Notes: generated from the letters alone by a model not told the origin. Positions 53,310 to 64,000 are shown, numbered from the stretch's first letter. The stretch is 64,000 nt of DNA from Nocardia crassostreae (GCF_001613405.1 NZ_BDCH01000006.1:169465-233464), one strand, 5' to 3'. Numbers and translations are program-made.

Positions 53310-56300
53310 TCAGCCACGAGCGGCCTCCATGATCGCCTCGTCCACGTTCCGTCCGGCCTTCTCGGCCTCGGAGATGGCGAGCAGGACCTTCTTGTAATCG
53401 CGCGGCATGACCTTGACGAACTTGCCCGCCTGCTGCGACCAGTCGCTGAGCAGGCGCTCGGCCACGGCCGAACCGGTCTCGTCGCGATGCTGCGTGATCA
53501 CGTTCTGCAGCCACGCGGCATCGTCGCCGGAAAGCTGTTCCATATCCACCAGTTCGGTGTTCAGGTTCGCCTCGAAGCTGCCGTTCGGGTTGTAGACGAA
53601 CGCGATACCGCCCGACATACCGGCGCCGAAGTTGCGGCCGGTCTCGCCGAGGATGACCACGCGGCCACCGGTCATGTACTCGCAGGCGTGGTCGCCCACG
53701 CCCTCGACCACCGCGGTGGCGCCCGAGTTGCGGACCGCGAAGCGCTCACCCACGGTGCCGCGGATGAAGGCCTGGCCGCTGGTGGCGCCGAACAGGATCA
53801 CGTTGCCCGCGATGATGTTCTGCTCCGCCACGAAGTCCGACGGGGCGTCGGCAGACGGGCGCACGATGATGCGGCCGCCCGAAAGACCCTTGCCGACATA
53901 GTCGTTGGCGTCGCCGAGCACGCGCAGCGTGATACCGGCCGGGACGAACGCACCGAAGGAGTTACCGGCGGAACCGGTGAACGTGATGTCGATGGTGTCG
54001 TCGGGCAGGCCGACGCCGCCGTACAGCTTGGTCACCTCGTGGCCGAGCATGGTGCCGACGGTCCGGTTCACGTTGGTGATCTTGGTGTCGAACTTGACCG
54101 GCTTGCCGCGCTCCAGCGCATCCGAGGCCTGCGCGATGAGCTGGTTGTCCAGGGCCTTGTCCAGGCCGTGGTCCTGATCCTTGGTGCGGCGGCGATCCTG
54201 GAACATGAACGCCGTCTCGACATCGTCGAGGATCGGCGACAGGTCCAGCTTGCTGGCCTTCCAGTGCTCCTTGGCCTTGGTGGTGTCGAGCAGATCGACC
54301 CGGCCGATGGCCTCGTCCAGGGTCCGCAGACCCAGCGACGCCAGCAGCTCGCGCACCTCTTCGGCGATGTAGAGCATGAAGTTCTCGACGAACTCCGGCT
54401 TGCCGGTGAAACGCTCACGCAGCACCGGGTTCTGGGTCGCGACGCCGACCGGGCAGGTGTCGAGGTGGCAGACGCGCATCATGATGCAGCCCGAGACCAC
54501 CAGCGGAGCGGTCGCGAAACCGTACTCCTCGGCGCCCAGCAGCGCGGCGATCATGACATCGCGGCCGGTCTTCATCTGACCGTCGACCTGCACCACGATG
54601 CGGTCGCGCAGACCGTTGAGCAGCAGGGTCTGCTGGGTCTCGGCCAGGCCGAGCTCCCAGGGACCGCCCGCGTGCTTGAGCGAGGTCAGCGGGGAGGCGC
54701 CGGTGCCGCCGTCGTGGCCCGAGATGAGCACGACATCGGCATGCGCCTTGGACACACCCGCAGCGACGGTGCCGACGCCCGGCTCCGCGACCAGTTTCAC
54801 GTGAATCCGCGCCTGCGGGTTCGCGTTCTTCAGGTCGTGGATGAGCTGCGCCAGATCCTCGATCGAGTAGATGTCGTGGTGCGGCGGCGGCGAGATCAGA
54901 CCCACGCCGGGCGTGGAGTGCCGGACCTCGGCGACCCACGGGTACACCTTGTGGGCCGGAAGCTGGCCGCCCTCACCGGGCTTGGCGCCCTGCGCCATCT
55001 TGATCTGGATATCGGTGCAGTTGGTCAGGTAGTGCGCGGTCACGCCGAAGCGACCCGAGGCCACCTGCTTGATCGCGGACCGCCGCCAGTCGCCGTTGTC
55101 CTCCGGCTCGAAGCGCGCCGGATGCTCGCCGCCCTCACCGGAGTTCGAGCGACCGCCCAGGCGGTTCATGGCCACGGCCAGGGTCTCGTGCGCCTCGGCC
55201 GAGATGGAGCCGTAGCTCATGGCGCCGGTCGAGAAGCGCTTCACGATCTCGCTGGCGGGCTCGACTTCCTCGAGCGGAATCGGGTTGCGGCCCTTGGACT
55301 TGAACTTGAACAGACCGCGCAGCGAGGCCAGTCGCTCGGACTGGTCGTCCACCATCTTGGTGTACTCCTTGAAGACGGAGTACTGCCCCGAGCGGGTGGC
55401 GTGCTGCAGCTTGAACACCGTGTCCGGGTTGAACAGGTGGTACTCGCCCTCGCGCCGCCACTGGTACTCGCCGCCGACCTCGAGCTCGCGGTGCGCGCGC
55501 TCGTTGCGGTTCTCCAGGAACGCCACCTTGTGCCGCTCGGCGACCTCACCCGTGATGTCGTCGAGGCCGATGCCATCCAGCGGCGAACGCAGGCCGGTGA
55601 AGTACTCGTCCACCAGGCTCTGCGCCAGGCCGACGACCTGGAACAGCTGCGCGCCACGGTAGGAGGCGATGGTGGAGATGCCCATCTTGGACATCACCTT
55701 CAGCACACCCTTACCGGCGGCCTTGTTGTAGTTGTAGACGGCCTTGCGGTAGTCGGCCGCCAGATCGCCGGTGCTGCCCGGCATCTGCAGCGAACCGCGC
55801 TCCAGCATGTCCTCGATGGACTCGAAGGCCATGTACGGGTTGATGGCCGCCGCGCCGAAACCGACCAGCAGGGCCATGTGGTGCACCTCGCGGGCGTCAC
55901 CGGCCTCCACCACCAGGCCGACCTGGGTGCGGGTGCGCTCCTTCACCAGGTGGTGGTGCACCGCGGCGGTGAGCAGCAGCGACGGAATGGGCGCCAGCTT
56001 CTCGTTGGATTCGCGGTCGGACAGGATGATGATCCGCGCGCCGCCGTCGATGGCAGCGGACACTTGCCGCTGAACCGCTTCGATGGCCTTGCGAAGCCCC
56101 TTGCCGCCCTTCTTGACCGGGTACAGACCGTGCACGACCACCGAGCGCAGATCCTTGCGGGACCCGTCGTCGTTGATGTGGACCAGCTTGGCCAGCTCGT
56201 CGTTGTCCAGGATGGGCTGGGTCAGCGTGATCTGACCGCAGGACTCCTGACCCGGGTTCAGCAGATCGGCCTCCGGGCCGATCATGCTGCGCAGCGAGGT

Positions 56301-57959
56301 GACGACCTCTTCCCTGATGGCGTCCAGCGGCGGGTTGGTGACCTGCGCGAACAGCTGCGAGAAGTAGTCGAACAGCAGCCGCGGCCGGGACGACAGCACC
56401 GCGATCGGGGTGTCGGTGCCCATGGAGCCGAGCGCCTCGCCGCCGGTCTGCGCCATCGGCGAGACCAGCAGGTTCAGCTCCTCGGTGGTGTATCCGAAGA
56501 TCTGCTGGCGGATCAGCACGCGATCGTGCGACATGTGCACGTGCGGGCGGTCCGGCAGGTCCGACAGCTTGGTCGGGCCGTTGTCCAGCCACTCCTGGTA
56601 CGGGGCCTCCGCGGCGAGCGAGGACTTGACCTCGTCATCGGAGATGATGCGGCCCTGCGAGGTGTCCACCAGGAACATGCGGCCCGGCTGCAGCCGGGTC
56701 TTCTGCACCACGGTGGCCGGATCGATATCCAGCACGCCGACCTCGGAGGCCAGCACGACCAGACCGTCCTCGGTCACCCAGACGCGGCCGGGGCGCAGAC
56801 CATTGCGGTCCAGCACCGCGCCGACCACGGTGCCGTCGGTGAAGCACACCGAGGCCGGGCCGTCCCACGGCTCCATGAGGAAGGAGTGGTAGCGGTAGAA
56901 GGCGCGCTGGGCCGGGTCCATGGACGCGTGCCGTTCCCACGCCTCGGGGATCATCATGAGCACCGCGTGCGGCAGGCTGCGGCCGCCCAGGTGCAGGAGC
57001 TCGAGCACCTCGTCGAAACGCGCGGTGTCCGACGCCCCCGGGGTACAGACCGGGAAGATCTTCTCCAGGCGGTTGTTGCCCTCGTGATCGGTGCCGAAGA
57101 CATCCGACTTCAGCAGCGCCTCGCGGGCCCGCATCCAGTTCTCGTTACCGGAGACGGTGTTGATCTCACCGTTGTGCGCGACGCGGCGGAACGGATGCGC
57201 CAGCGGCCACGACGGGAAGGTGTTGGTGGAGAAGCGGGAGTGCACGATGCCCAGCGCCGACTCGACGCGATCGTCCTGCAGGTCCAGGTAGAAGGCGCGC
57301 AGCTGCGGCGTGGTGAACATGCCCTTGTAGACGAAGGTCTGACCGGACAGGCTCGGGAAGTACACCGACTCCTTGCCGACGGGTCCCTCACCGGCGCCCG
57401 CCTTGCCGAGTTCGTGCTCCACGCGCTTGCGGATGACGTACGCCCGGCGCTCCAGGTCCATGCCGGTGAGCTGCTCGGCGGCGCCCTTCGGAGAGGCGAT
57501 GAAGATCTGCCGGAAGGTCGGCATGGCATCGCGCGACAGGGCGCCCAGCGACGACTCGTCGATAGGGACCTTGCGCCAGCCGAGAACCTCCAGGCCCTCC
57601 TCGCGGACGATCTTCTCCACGCCGTATCCCGCGCGGGCAGCCTCACGGCGGGCCTGCGGCAGGAAGGCGATACCGGTGGCGTAGGAGCCCTCGGCGGGGA
57701 GGTCGAAGTCGACCACCGCACGGAAGAACTTGTCCGGGAGCTGGATCAGGATGCCCGCGCCGTCACCCGAATTGGGTTCGGCGCCCGCTGCGCCTCGGTG
57801 CTCCAGGTTCAGCAATGCCGTAATAGCCTTGTCGACGATGTCGCGGCTGCGGCGGCCGTGCATGTCGACGACGAATGCGACACCACAGGCGTCGTGTTCG
57901 TTCGCCGGGTCATAGAGCCCGCGGGGTCCAGGGGACCTGTGGCCAGGAAGTTGCGTCAT
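53310..57959 (-). CDS. gltB: glutamate synthase large subunit (GltB)
   Basis: A 1549-residue protein (usual length ~1500-1550) from ATG 57959. The N-terminal Ntn amidotransferase nucleophile is Cys25 in [16 protein letters not shown] after a short propeptide. FMN-domain and Fe-S Cys ([13 protein letters not shown]) and the C-terminal beta-helix ([30 protein letters not shown]) are present. It makes two glutamates from glutamine and 2-oxoglutarate. gltB-gltD form an operon. Confidence 0.95.
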   Translation of the reverse strand: MTQLPGHRSPGPRGLYDPANEHDACGVAFVVDMHGRRSRDIVDKAITALLNLEHRGAAGAEPNSGDGAGILIQLPDKFFRAVVDFDLPAEGSYATGIAFLPQARREAARAGYGVEKIVREEGLEVLGWRKVPIDESSLGALSRDAMPTFRQIFIASPKGAAEQLTGMDLERRAYVIRKRVEHELGKAGAGEGPVGKESVYFPSLSGQTFVYKGMFTTPQLRAFYLDLQDDRVESALGIVHSRFSTNTFPSWPLAHPFRRVAHNGEINTVSGNENWMRAREALLKSDVFGTDHEGNNRLEKIFPVCTPGASDTARFDEVLELLHLGGRSLPHAVLMMIPEAWERHASMDPAQRAFYRYHSFLMEPWDGPASVCFTDGTVVGAVLDRNGLRPGRVWVTEDGLVVLASEVGVLDIDPATVVQKTRLQPGRMFLVDTSQGRIISDDEVKSSLAAEAPYQEWLDNGPTKLSDLPDRPHVHMSHDRVLIRQQIFGYTTEELNLLVSPMAQTGGEALGSMGTDTPIAVLSSRPRLLFDYFSQLFAQVTNPPLDAIREEVVTSLRSMIGPEADLLNPGQESCGQITLTQPILDNDELAKLVHINDDGSRKDLRSVVVHGLYPVKKGGKGLRKAIEAVQRQVSAAIDGGARIIILSDRESNEKLAPIPSLLLTAAVHHHLVKERTRTQVGLVVEAGDAREVHHMALLVGFGAAAINPYMAFESIEDMLERGSLQMPGSTGDLAADYRKAVYNYNKAAGKGVLKVMSKMGISTIASYRGAQLFQVVGLAQSLVDEYFTGLRSPLDGIGLDDITGEVAERHKVAFLENRNERAHRELEVGGEYQWRREGEYHLFNPDTVFKLQHATRSGQYSVFKEYTKMVDDQSERLASLRGLFKFKSKGRNPIPLEEVEPASEIVKRFSTGAMSYGSISAEAHETLAVAMNRLGGRSNSGEGGEHPARFEPEDNGDWRRSAIKQVASGRFGVTAHYLTNCTDIQIKMAQGAKPGEGGQLPAHKVYPWVAEVRHSTPGVGLISPPPHHDIYSIEDLAQLIHDLKNANPQARIHVKLVAEPGVGTVAAGVSKAHADVVLISGHDGGTGASPLTSLKHAGGPWELGLAETQQTLLLNGLRDRIVVQVDGQMKTGRDVMIAALLGAEEYGFATAPLVVSGCIMMRVCHLDTCPVGVATQNPVLRERFTGKPEFVENFMLYIAEEVRELLASLGLRTLDEAIGRVDLLDTTKAKEHWKASKLDLSPILDDVETAFMFQDRRRTKDQDHGLDKALDNQLIAQASDALERGKPVKFDTKITNVNRTVGTMLGHEVTKLYGGVGLPDDTIDITFTGSAGNSFGAFVPAGITLRVLGDANDYVGKGLSGGRIIVRPSADAPSDFVAEQNIIAGNVILFGATSGQAFIRGTVGERFAVRNSGATAVVEGVGDHACEYMTGGRVVILGETGRNFGAGMSGGIAFVYNPNGSFEANLNTELVDMEQLSGDDAAWLQNVITQHRDETGSAVAERLLSDWSQQAGKFVKVMPRDYKKVLLAISEAEKAGRNVDEAIMEAARG

Positions 57960-58848
57960 GCCTCTGCCTTCACAAAAAAGCAGGCCTTCGGTTCGTACAG
58001 CAGCAAGAATGCGGCCTTCGTCCAAAGCCTCCGGTCAGACTGCGCCCGGACGTTTCGGAGACCAGCGGCGCTGATGGTCATCCCGTGCAGTCAACTCTCC
58101 AGTTGTTTCACCCGCTCGGTGATGTAGTCGGGTGCTCGGTGGTAACCGAGCGCTTACGTGCTCGCTACCTACCGCGCCGTTCTCGCCCGCTAGGCTGAGC
58201 ACCGATCGGGTCTCTGGTCCATATGGGGAGATATGTCGAACTTGTCGAGTTCGACGTCAGAGCAAACGATAAGTCAGGACAACAGCCCAACCAACTTAGG
58301 TTGCACTAATAACAGTGTCTAGCTGGGCTTCTTCATCGGTCCTCCACAATTTGCGCGTTCTCCAGTGTAAAGCAGGCGTGCACGGGCGTTTCAGTTGAGT
58401 TGCCCACTTGATTCCGCGCGAGGGGCGCCCTCCGGCGCAGCTCCGGAAAGGCCCCTCACCTGCAATGAAACAGATTTCCCCGCAAGGGATCCCGGCAAAC
58501 CGGATGTAAGGCGGCTAACTTTCCGGACACCTTCCCATGGGTCCCCGGCAGTCCGGGCGACGTGGTCAGGCAACCAGACGAACGTACGGAATCTTTCCTC
58601 TTTTGTGCTTTTCAGCACACGTTTGGCAAACAGATATTTCGTACCGGCCCACGGATTCCGGCGATATTCCGGCAGTTCCCAGCGTGATCGAACCCACGTC
58701 ACACGCCCGAAACACGCCATTGTGAGCTTGGCCACATCCCAGCCGCCAGGCTCGGTGTAACCGACGCGGACATGTGACGCTGAGACAACGAATCAGCGAC
58801 GGTTTCGCAAGGCCGAATCAGCCTGGGACTTAGAGGATGTGAGCTCCC
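57960..58848. promoter_or_regulatory. long region between gltB and the DUF4407 gene
   Basis: About 890 bases, less GC-rich than the flanks. The gltB promoter should lie near 57960-58200. GCTCGGT (58134-58140) and ACCGAGC (58145-58151) form a 7-bp inverted repeat there. A TTAGGTTGCACTAATAA stretch (~58299) recalls half an IdeR box. A minus frame 58391-58735 (114 codons) is open but unconvincing. No RNA or gene could be assigned in 58200-58800. Confidence 0.4.
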
Positions 58849-60669
58849 ATGACATTGCTCACCTGGCTGGGCGGCGCGCACGCGCGGCTCACCGACCAGC
58901 ACGAACACGGCGGTTATGCGGTGACCGGAGCGGTGGTCGGCGCATTCGCGCTCACGGCGGGCATGGTGACCGCGGTGGCGACCGGGGCGGCGGACTGGCC
59001 GCTGTTCATGATCATTCTGCTGGCCCTGCTCGCGACCTTGCTGGTGGGGGCCGTTTCCCGGGCGCTTGCCACCGGCGCGACGCCCGGGCGCGAGGAGAAC
59101 GGCCGGGCGCGAGCCGAATTCGCGGGCCGGATCGGCGTCGCCGTGGTCGCGGGCGTGGTCATCGCCGAATTGGCGTGCACCGTCCTGTTCGGCGGCACCG
59201 TGAACCGGCTGCTCGACGAATCCGCCACGCGCAATGTGGAATCCGCGCCCGTCGTGAGCACCGCGCGCGCCGAGCTCGATGCCGCGCGCGCCGACCGGAC
59301 CGGCCTGGATCAGCAGATCGCCAAGGCGCAGAGCGATATCGACACCGCGCTGGTGACGGCGCGCTGTGAATTCAATCCGACGCCGGAATGCCCGCAGACC
59401 CGCATTACCGGCGTGCCGGGGCGCGGGCCCGAGGAGCGCACCGCCAATCAGATGCTCGAGGACGCGCGGACCCAGCTGACCACCGCGCGCGCGAAGATCG
59501 AGGGGTTCGACGCCCGGATCACCGAGAAGGACGCGGCGCTCGCCGCCGCCCGCGACAACGCCTACACCGCGGGCGATCGTGGACTCGGGGCGCGCTGGGT
59601 GGCCATGAACGACTACACCACCGATCATTTCGGCGCGCTCGCGCTGCGCCTGGCGACCTGGCTGCTGCTCATCGTGCTGGCCCTGCTGCCGCTGCTGCTG
59701 CGCCGGTGGCGCGGGGAGACCTCCCTCGACCGCGAGATCGCGCTGCGCACCGCGACCGGCCGGGTCGATCAGGCCGCGGCCGCCGCCATTGCCGTCAAAC
59801 AGGCCGAGGTGCGGGTCGAGACCGAGAGCCTGCGCGCCGAACAACAGCTCACCGCCGCCAAATTGGCCGCGCACGCCGATACCGCCATCGACCGGGAACG
59901 CCAGCGCACCCGCATCATCGCCGCCATCGGGAACTTCCAGATCGGCATAACCGAACCGCAGCAGCGCGCCGTCGACGAGTTCGACCGCGCCGCACAGCAC
60001 GAACTTCCGGCGGGGACATCGACCGGAGAAGGAAAGGACAGTTCCGTGTCTCAGGAGGGGATCGTGGCACCGTCGAATCTGCCCGCACAGCTCATGCCGG
60101 GAACGGTGGCCCCGGTGCAGACCGGCGGCGCGCTCGCCCCGGCCGCTCCGGCCCAGCGGCCCGCGCCCGCCAACCGGGGTGGCGGACTGGAACTTCCGAT
60201 CATCGGCACGGTGCCGTTCACCGATACCGCGGCCCGCTGGATCCGCCCGCTGGTGCCGTCCTTCGTGGCCAATGCCATCGATACCGCCACCCACCCGCTG
60301 CGCACCGTGCGCCAGGCCTTCGAAGAGGCCGAGGAGATCACCTTCACCCTCAAGCGCACCCGCAAGGTCACCATCGACTCCCAGGATTCGGCCCAGCCGC
60401 AGCAGCAGGCCTTCGCCCCGCAACAGCAATACGGCTACCAACTGCCGCCGGGTTCGCCCCAGCAGGCCTACGCCCAGCGCATGGCCGCCGTGGTGGACCA
60501 GCCCTACGCCCAGTACCCGACCTACGGCGCGCTGCCCGCGGGCCAGGTCATCGAACCCGGCCACCCCCTGCCCGCGGCCCCGCACCAGGGCGCGCTCGAT
60601 GCCCGCCACAATCCGGAACTCGAGCACCGCAGCCCCCGCGAACTGCCCCCGGGCAAGAACGAGAAGTAG
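58849..60669 (+). CDS. DUF4407 domain membrane protein
   Basis: A 606-residue protein from ATG 58849. N-terminal membrane helices (GGYAVTGAVVGAFALTAGMV and others) are followed by a long coiled coil, a further membrane pair (LATWLLLIVLALLPLLLRRW) and another coiled coil (DQAAAAAIAVKQAEVRVETE). The C-terminal third is Pro/Gln-rich and disordered. This is the DUF4407 layout; function unknown, perhaps an envelope scaffold. Confidence 0.8.
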   Translation: MTLLTWLGGAHARLTDQHEHGGYAVTGAVVGAFALTAGMVTAVATGAADWPLFMIILLALLATLLVGAVSRALATGATPGREENGRARAEFAGRIGVAVVAGVVIAELACTVLFGGTVNRLLDESATRNVESAPVVSTARAELDAARADRTGLDQQIAKAQSDIDTALVTARCEFNPTPECPQTRITGVPGRGPEERTANQMLEDARTQLTTARAKIEGFDARITEKDAALAAARDNAYTAGDRGLGARWVAMNDYTTDHFGALALRLATWLLLIVLALLPLLLRRWRGETSLDREIALRTATGRVDQAAAAAIAVKQAEVRVETESLRAEQQLTAAKLAAHADTAIDRERQRTRIIAAIGNFQIGITEPQQRAVDEFDRAAQHELPAGTSTGEGKDSSVSQEGIVAPSNLPAQLMPGTVAPVQTGGALAPAAPAQRPAPANRGGGLELPIIGTVPFTDTAARWIRPLVPSFVANAIDTATHPLRTVRQAFEEAEEITFTLKRTRKVTIDSQDSAQPQQQAFAPQQQYGYQLPPGSPQQAYAQRMAAVVDQPYAQYPTYGALPAGQVIEPGHPLPAAPHQGALDARHNPELEHRSPRELPPGKNEK

Positions 60670-60696
60670 CGCCCGGATCCGCCCGCGAACACGGCC

Positions 60697-60747
60697 GTGG
60701 CCCGCAATGTTTCACGTTGAACACGGAAACTTGCGGGCCACAGCCCT
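60697..60747. terminator. convergent terminator
   Basis: GTGGCCCGCAA (60697-60707) pairs with TTGCGGGCCAC (60731-60741), followed by AGCCCTTTTCG, between the DUF4407 gene and the MFS gene. Confidence 0.8.
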
Positions 60748-60756
60748 TTTCGCGCC

Positions 60757-62352
60757 TTACCCGACTTGGGTCGTCGACAACTCGTCCGGTGTCGCCTGCG
60801 GCGCACGGGTCGCCGCCCGGTAGGCGAGCCACGCCGTGAACAGCAGGATCACCGTGGTGCCGGTGGCGGCCAGGTGAATACCGCTGACGAAGGCGGAGTG
60901 CGCCGAGTCCAGGAGAGGCGCGGCCACGGGTTCCGGGAGGGCGCGCGCGGTTTCGACCGCGCCGCCGAGGGATTCGCGGGCCGCGTCCTGCTGGGCCGCG
61001 GGCACGGTGGACAGGTCCAGCCCGTGGCGGAAGGCCGCCATGACCACGCTGCCCAGCACCGCGACACCGAGCGCGATACCCATCTCCATGGCCGTCTCCG
61101 AGATGGCGGCCGCATTGCCCGCGCGCTCCTCCGGCGCGGTGCTGACGATGAGGTCGGACGAAACCGTCAGGGCCACACCCTCACCCAGGCCGATCAGCAG
61201 GAAGCCGATGACGAACGGGAGCGGGGAACCCGAGGGGTCGACCGGCAGCAGCCAATACAGCAGGGCGCCGATGGCGACGACGACCAGCGAACCGGCCAGC
61301 ACGGTCGGCGGCCGCCACAGGCGCAGCAGCCAGGCCGCGGCCAGGGCGCCCACCATGCTGCCGATGGTGCCCGGTACCAGCAGCAGACCGGCCTCCAGCG
61401 GGGACTTGCCGAGCACCAGCTGCAGATACTGCGAGCCGAAGAACAGCATGCCCGCCAGCGCGAACACCGACAGCAGGTTGGTCAGCACCGCGGCCCGGAA
61501 CGGCGGCAGGCGGAACAGGTCGAGGTCGATGAGCGGGGCGTCCAGACCGCGCTGGCGGCGCACGAACACCACACCGGCCAGCACGCCCAGTCCGGCGATC
61601 AGAACCAGCTTCGGGTTCGCGCCGTGCGCGGCGAATTCCTTGACCGCGTAGACGATCGGGATCAACGCCAGCATGGACAGCGCGGCACTCGCCAGATCGA
61701 AGCGGCCCGGATTCGGGTCACGCGATTCCGGCACCAGGATCGGCGCAAGCACCACCAGCAGCGCCATGACCGGCAGGTTCACCAGGAATACCGAACCCCA
61801 CCAGAAGTGCTCGAGCATCCAGCCGCCGAGCAGCGGGCCGAAGGCCGCACCGCTGGCCGCCATGGCGCCCCAGACCGAAATGGCGAGGGTGCGCTCACGG
61901 GCGTCGGCGAACATGGACCGGATCAGGCCCAGGGTCGCGGGCATGAGGGTCGCACCGGCGACACCCTGCAGGACGCGGGCGGCAATGAGCATTTCCGGAT
62001 TCACCGACCAGGCGGCCAGCGCCGAGGCCAGGGCGAAACCGATGGCGCCGATGAGCAGCAATCGGCGGCGCCCGATGCGGTCGCCGAGGGTGCCCATGGT
62101 GATCAGCAGACCGGCCAGCACGAACGAGTACACGTCGATGATCCACAGCAGCTGCGGCGTGGTCGGCGCGATATCCGAGGTGATGGCCGGAACGGCGAGG
62201 TCGAGGACCGTAGCGTCCACCGCGATCAGCAGCAGCGCGAGGGCCAGCACCGCCAGTCCCGCCCAATCGCGGGGGCGGGCCTTGGGCGAGTCGAGGTCGG
62301 GCGTCCGGCCCGCCGCGGTGGCAGCGGGTCGCGGATCCGTGTGGCAGGTCAT
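60757..62352 (-). CDS. MFS multidrug efflux transporter (DHA2, 14-helix)
   Basis: A 531-residue protein with about 14 membrane segments. Motif A (GTLGDRIGRRRLLLIG) and motif C-like SGAAFGPLLGGW are clear. This is the DHA2 (EmrB/QacA) class of proton-driven drug export. The divergent TetR gene and twin operators between them indicate drug-induced control. Substrates unknown. Confidence 0.9.
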   Translation of the reverse strand: MTCHTDPRPAATAAGRTPDLDSPKARPRDWAGLAVLALALLLIAVDATVLDLAVPAITSDIAPTTPQLLWIIDVYSFVLAGLLITMGTLGDRIGRRRLLLIGAIGFALASALAAWSVNPEMLIAARVLQGVAGATLMPATLGLIRSMFADARERTLAISVWGAMAASGAAFGPLLGGWMLEHFWWGSVFLVNLPVMALLVVLAPILVPESRDPNPGRFDLASAALSMLALIPIVYAVKEFAAHGANPKLVLIAGLGVLAGVVFVRRQRGLDAPLIDLDLFRLPPFRAAVLTNLLSVFALAGMLFFGSQYLQLVLGKSPLEAGLLLVPGTIGSMVGALAAAWLLRLWRPPTVLAGSLVVVAIGALLYWLLPVDPSGSPLPFVIGFLLIGLGEGVALTVSSDLIVSTAPEERAGNAAAISETAMEMGIALGVAVLGSVVMAAFRHGLDLSTVPAAQQDAARESLGGAVETARALPEPVAAPLLDSAHSAFVSGIHLAATGTTVILLFTAWLAYRAATRAPQATPDELSTTQVG

Positions 62353-62377
62353 TGGCCTTCACTTCTGGGAGTTTTTT

Positions 62378-62393
62378 TACCGTCCGGACGGTA
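62378..62393. promoter_or_regulatory. TetR operator 1
   Basis: TACCGTCCGGACGGTA is a perfect 16-bp palindrome in the divergent promoter region, 25 bases from the MFS start. Confidence 0.8.
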
Positions 62394-62406
62394 CAGTACC
62401 AGACAT

Positions 62407-62422
62407 TACCGTCCAGACGGTA
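62407..62422. promoter_or_regulatory. TetR operator 2
   Basis: TACCGTCCAGACGGTA is identical to operator 1 except for one central base, 29 bases further on. Two sites in the same phase suggest two TetR dimers side by side. Confidence 0.8.
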
Positions 62423-62457
62423 CAGTTGAAGCCGACCGACCGTTAGAGTTGACGACC

Positions 62458-63024
62458 GTGACCACTCCCCGCGACCGGTCCGGAACCCGTGACCGGATCC
62501 TCGACGCCCTCGAAACCCTGCTGCTGGACAAGGGCCTGTCCCAGGTGACGCTGGAGGGCGTCGCGGCGGCCGCCGACGTCTCCAAGGGCGGGCTGCTCTA
62601 TCACTTCAAGAGCAAGGACGCCCTGCTCGCCGGGCTGCTGCGCCGTGTCGGCGAACGCACCGAGCACCAGGTGCGAACCGCGATGGACCAAGGCAAGTCC
62701 GTGGCCGAGTGGTATCTGCAAGCACCCCATCCCGACGATGACGCCGACGCCCTCGAACTCGCGCTCTACCGCTCCATGCTGGCCGTCATGCGCAGCGTCG
62801 ACGGACCCCAGGACCCCGGCCGCGCCGAGGCCGACCGCGCCCTCACCGAGGTGCTCGACGCCTGGAAAGAGCCCCTGGACAACGAGATCCCCGATCCGGT
62901 GCGCGCCGAGATCGTGCGCCTGGTCGGCGACGGCGTCTACCTGCGCGCCCTGCTCGGCCTCCCGCCCGTCGAACCGGAGCTCTACCGCCAGGTCGTCGCC
63001 CGCCTGCTCAATACCGAAGGGTGA
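62458..63024 (+). CDS. TetR family repressor of the MFS pump
   Basis: A 188-residue protein from GTG 62458. HTH: LEGVAAAADVSKGGLLYHFK with SKDALLAGL. The C-terminal domain (ALYRSMLAVMRSVDGPQDP) is a TetR_C ligand domain. Divergent from the pump with two operators between them, so it probably represses both and is released by the pump's substrate. Confidence 0.9.
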   Translation: MTTPRDRSGTRDRILDALETLLLDKGLSQVTLEGVAAAADVSKGGLLYHFKSKDALLAGLLRRVGERTEHQVRTAMDQGKSVAEWYLQAPHPDDDADALELALYRSMLAVMRSVDGPQDPGRAEADRALTEVLDAWKEPLDNEIPDPVRAEIVRLVGDGVYLRALLGLPPVEPELYRQVVARLLNTEG

Positions 63025-63054
63025 ACCCGGGATCAGCGCACTAGACTCGGCGAC

Positions 63055-63918
63055 GTGTTGCCTGCTGCCGCCGATTCCGTCGGCCCGGCCGGCTCGGTGG
63101 GGGAACCGGCCACCGAGCCGGTGCCTGTCCGCCCCCTGCAATTCCGGGAACTGATCGATCTGCCGTTCGCGCTCATCCAGACGCGAATCCGGATGCTGGC
63201 GACGCTCTTCGGGGTGGGCATCGTGGTCACGGCGGCGCTGGCGGTCGGCGCCACCGCCCTGGTCTCGCTGGCCACCGGGGATTCGGACGCGGGGGTCTTC
63301 TGGGCCGCACTGCTCACCACCCTCGTGTGCGCCTGGGCCCTGCGCATGTTCGTGCGCGGCGTCACCGCGCCGGTCGGCCTGGCCGCGGTGCATCGGCAGC
63401 CGATCACCTGGCAGTGGGCATTGCAGCAACTGGCCTCGGAGGCCGGGCCGCTGCTCGGGTATCAGGTGGTCTACACGCTCATCGGCATCGGCGTGCTGGC
63501 GCTGGGCGCGCCGCTCATGTTCACCGTGCCCTTCGCGCTGCTGTGGCTGCTCTGGCTGCGGGCGCGGCAGTTCGCCACGGTGCCCGCCATATTCGACGAA
63601 TCGGCCACCTACCGGATCGCGGCGGCGCGCTCGAAACTGCTTGTGGCCGGTGCGGAATGGCGACTGGTGGGGGTGCTGATGTATCTGCGCGGACTGGTCG
63701 TGGTGCTGCTGGTGCCGTTCCTGGTGGTGCCCGGACTGCTCTCCGATATCACCGGGACCCGGCGCTGGACGGTGACGGTCATGCTCATCGTGCTCGGCCT
63801 GTTCCTGGTGGCCTTCCTCGAAATGGTGGAATCCGCGGCGCAGGTCGTCTCCTATGTGGACCGCCGCTGCCGCCGCGAGGCCTGGGATATCCGCTGGCCC
63901 GAGCAGGCCCGCCGATGA
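63055..63918 (+). CDS. membrane protein preceding a probable DUF4129 gene
   Basis: A 287-residue protein from GTG 63055 with a soluble Pro-rich N-terminus and about six membrane segments (LATLFGVGIVVTAALAVGAT, WAALLTTLVCAWALRMF and others). The hydrophobic core and a DESATYRIAAARSKLLV stretch resemble the actinobacterial partner protein of DUF4129 genes. The stop overlaps the next ATG. Function unknown. Confidence 0.7.
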   Translation: MLPAAADSVGPAGSVGEPATEPVPVRPLQFRELIDLPFALIQTRIRMLATLFGVGIVVTAALAVGATALVSLATGDSDAGVFWAALLTTLVCAWALRMFVRGVTAPVGLAAVHRQPITWQWALQQLASEAGPLLGYQVVYTLIGIGVLALGAPLMFTVPFALLWLLWLRARQFATVPAIFDESATYRIAAARSKLLVAGAEWRLVGVLMYLRGLVVVLLVPFLVVPGLLSDITGTRRWTVTVMLIVLGLFLVAFLEMVESAAQVVSYVDRRCRREAWDIRWPEQARR

Positions 63919-64000
63919 CCGAGCCGCAGCGCGCCCTCCCGGCCGCACCGCCGGAACCCGTCCTCGGTCCGGCCGCCCTGCATCGCGCCGCCGCCGAGGA
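63915..64000 (+). CDS. start of a probable DUF4129 domain protein (3' end outside window)
   Basis: ATG 63915 overlaps the previous stop (ATGA). Only MTEPQRALPAAPPEPVLGPA and LHRAAAE are visible. Position suggests the DUF4129 protein that usually follows, but the sequence shown is too short for certainty. Confidence 0.4.
   Translation, partial: MTEPQRALPAAPPEPVLGPAALHRAAAE

Noticed and set aside
58391..58735. 114-codon minus frame
   Set aside because: No ribosome site, no recognisable features and an unusual composition; kept only as a remark.
60766..63024. 752-codon plus frame
   Set aside because: Most is antisense to the MFS gene and low-complexity; only the last 188 codons are the TetR gene.

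Overview
The window is GC-rich, densely packed DNA from a mycolic-acid actinobacterium, most likely Nocardia or a close relative. Evidence for this includes a PE/PPE/EspG cluster, a LytR-CpsA-Psr ligase, LysX, a cutinase-like hydrolase, a Ddn-type F420 protein, a glutamate synthase pair, and gene order around septum-formation protein, zincin, ferritin, LCP, DUF2470, pheA, phosphatase, glpQ and sodA. From memory this order recalls the M. tuberculosis Rv3835-Rv3847 neighbourhood; no search was run.

Layout. 1-3367: end of a septum-formation protein, a minimal zincin, then PE, PPE and a frameshifted espG. 3458-15737: a 12.3-kb integrated element inside the 5' end of a DUF5926 gene, bounded by an 18-bp direct repeat. 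It carries integrase (with an in-frame amber), excisionase, a divergent operator, a two-winged-helix protein, a four-gene minus-strand operon, a three-gene DUF6879/XRE-DUF5753 module, small zinc-ribbon proteins, an HNH nuclease, a small terminase-like protein and a head-tail stopper-like protein. It has no large terminase, portal, capsid or tail genes, so it looks like a phage satellite. 15720-22805: DUF5926, a 22-residue peptide gene, ferritin, LCP, CPBP protease, DUF2470, pheA and a phosphatase. 22813-25095: a second copy of the DUF6879/XRE-DUF5753 module with a divergent gene. 25082-33557: glpQ operon, a DnaA-box cluster, sodA, a manganese riboswitch with its GDT1 exporter, SDR/TetR genes and a cold-shock gene. 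33872-42583: htpG, a RecB-like nuclease, a copper operon (YcnI-CopC-CopD), and a likely KstR-controlled SRPBCC gene. 42591-51501: a kinase broken by two in-frame stops, Ddn-like protein, RraA, S4 protein, lysX, a frameshifted phosphatase and a cutinase. 51796-64000: gltD, gltB, a DUF4407 protein, an MFS pump with its TetR repressor and twin operators, and the start of a probable DUF4129 locus.

The most interesting content is the satellite-like element, which appears to rebuild a leaderless promoter for the gene it interrupts, and the module found once inside it and once 14 kb away. That module is a small IEIPH-motif protein, a DUF6879 protein and an XRE-DUF5753 regulator, opposite a divergent resolvase-fold-like gene. 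Several genes are broken by single stops or one-base shifts (espG, int, the kinase, a phosphatase); these may be real pseudogenes or sequence errors, and the raw reads would decide.
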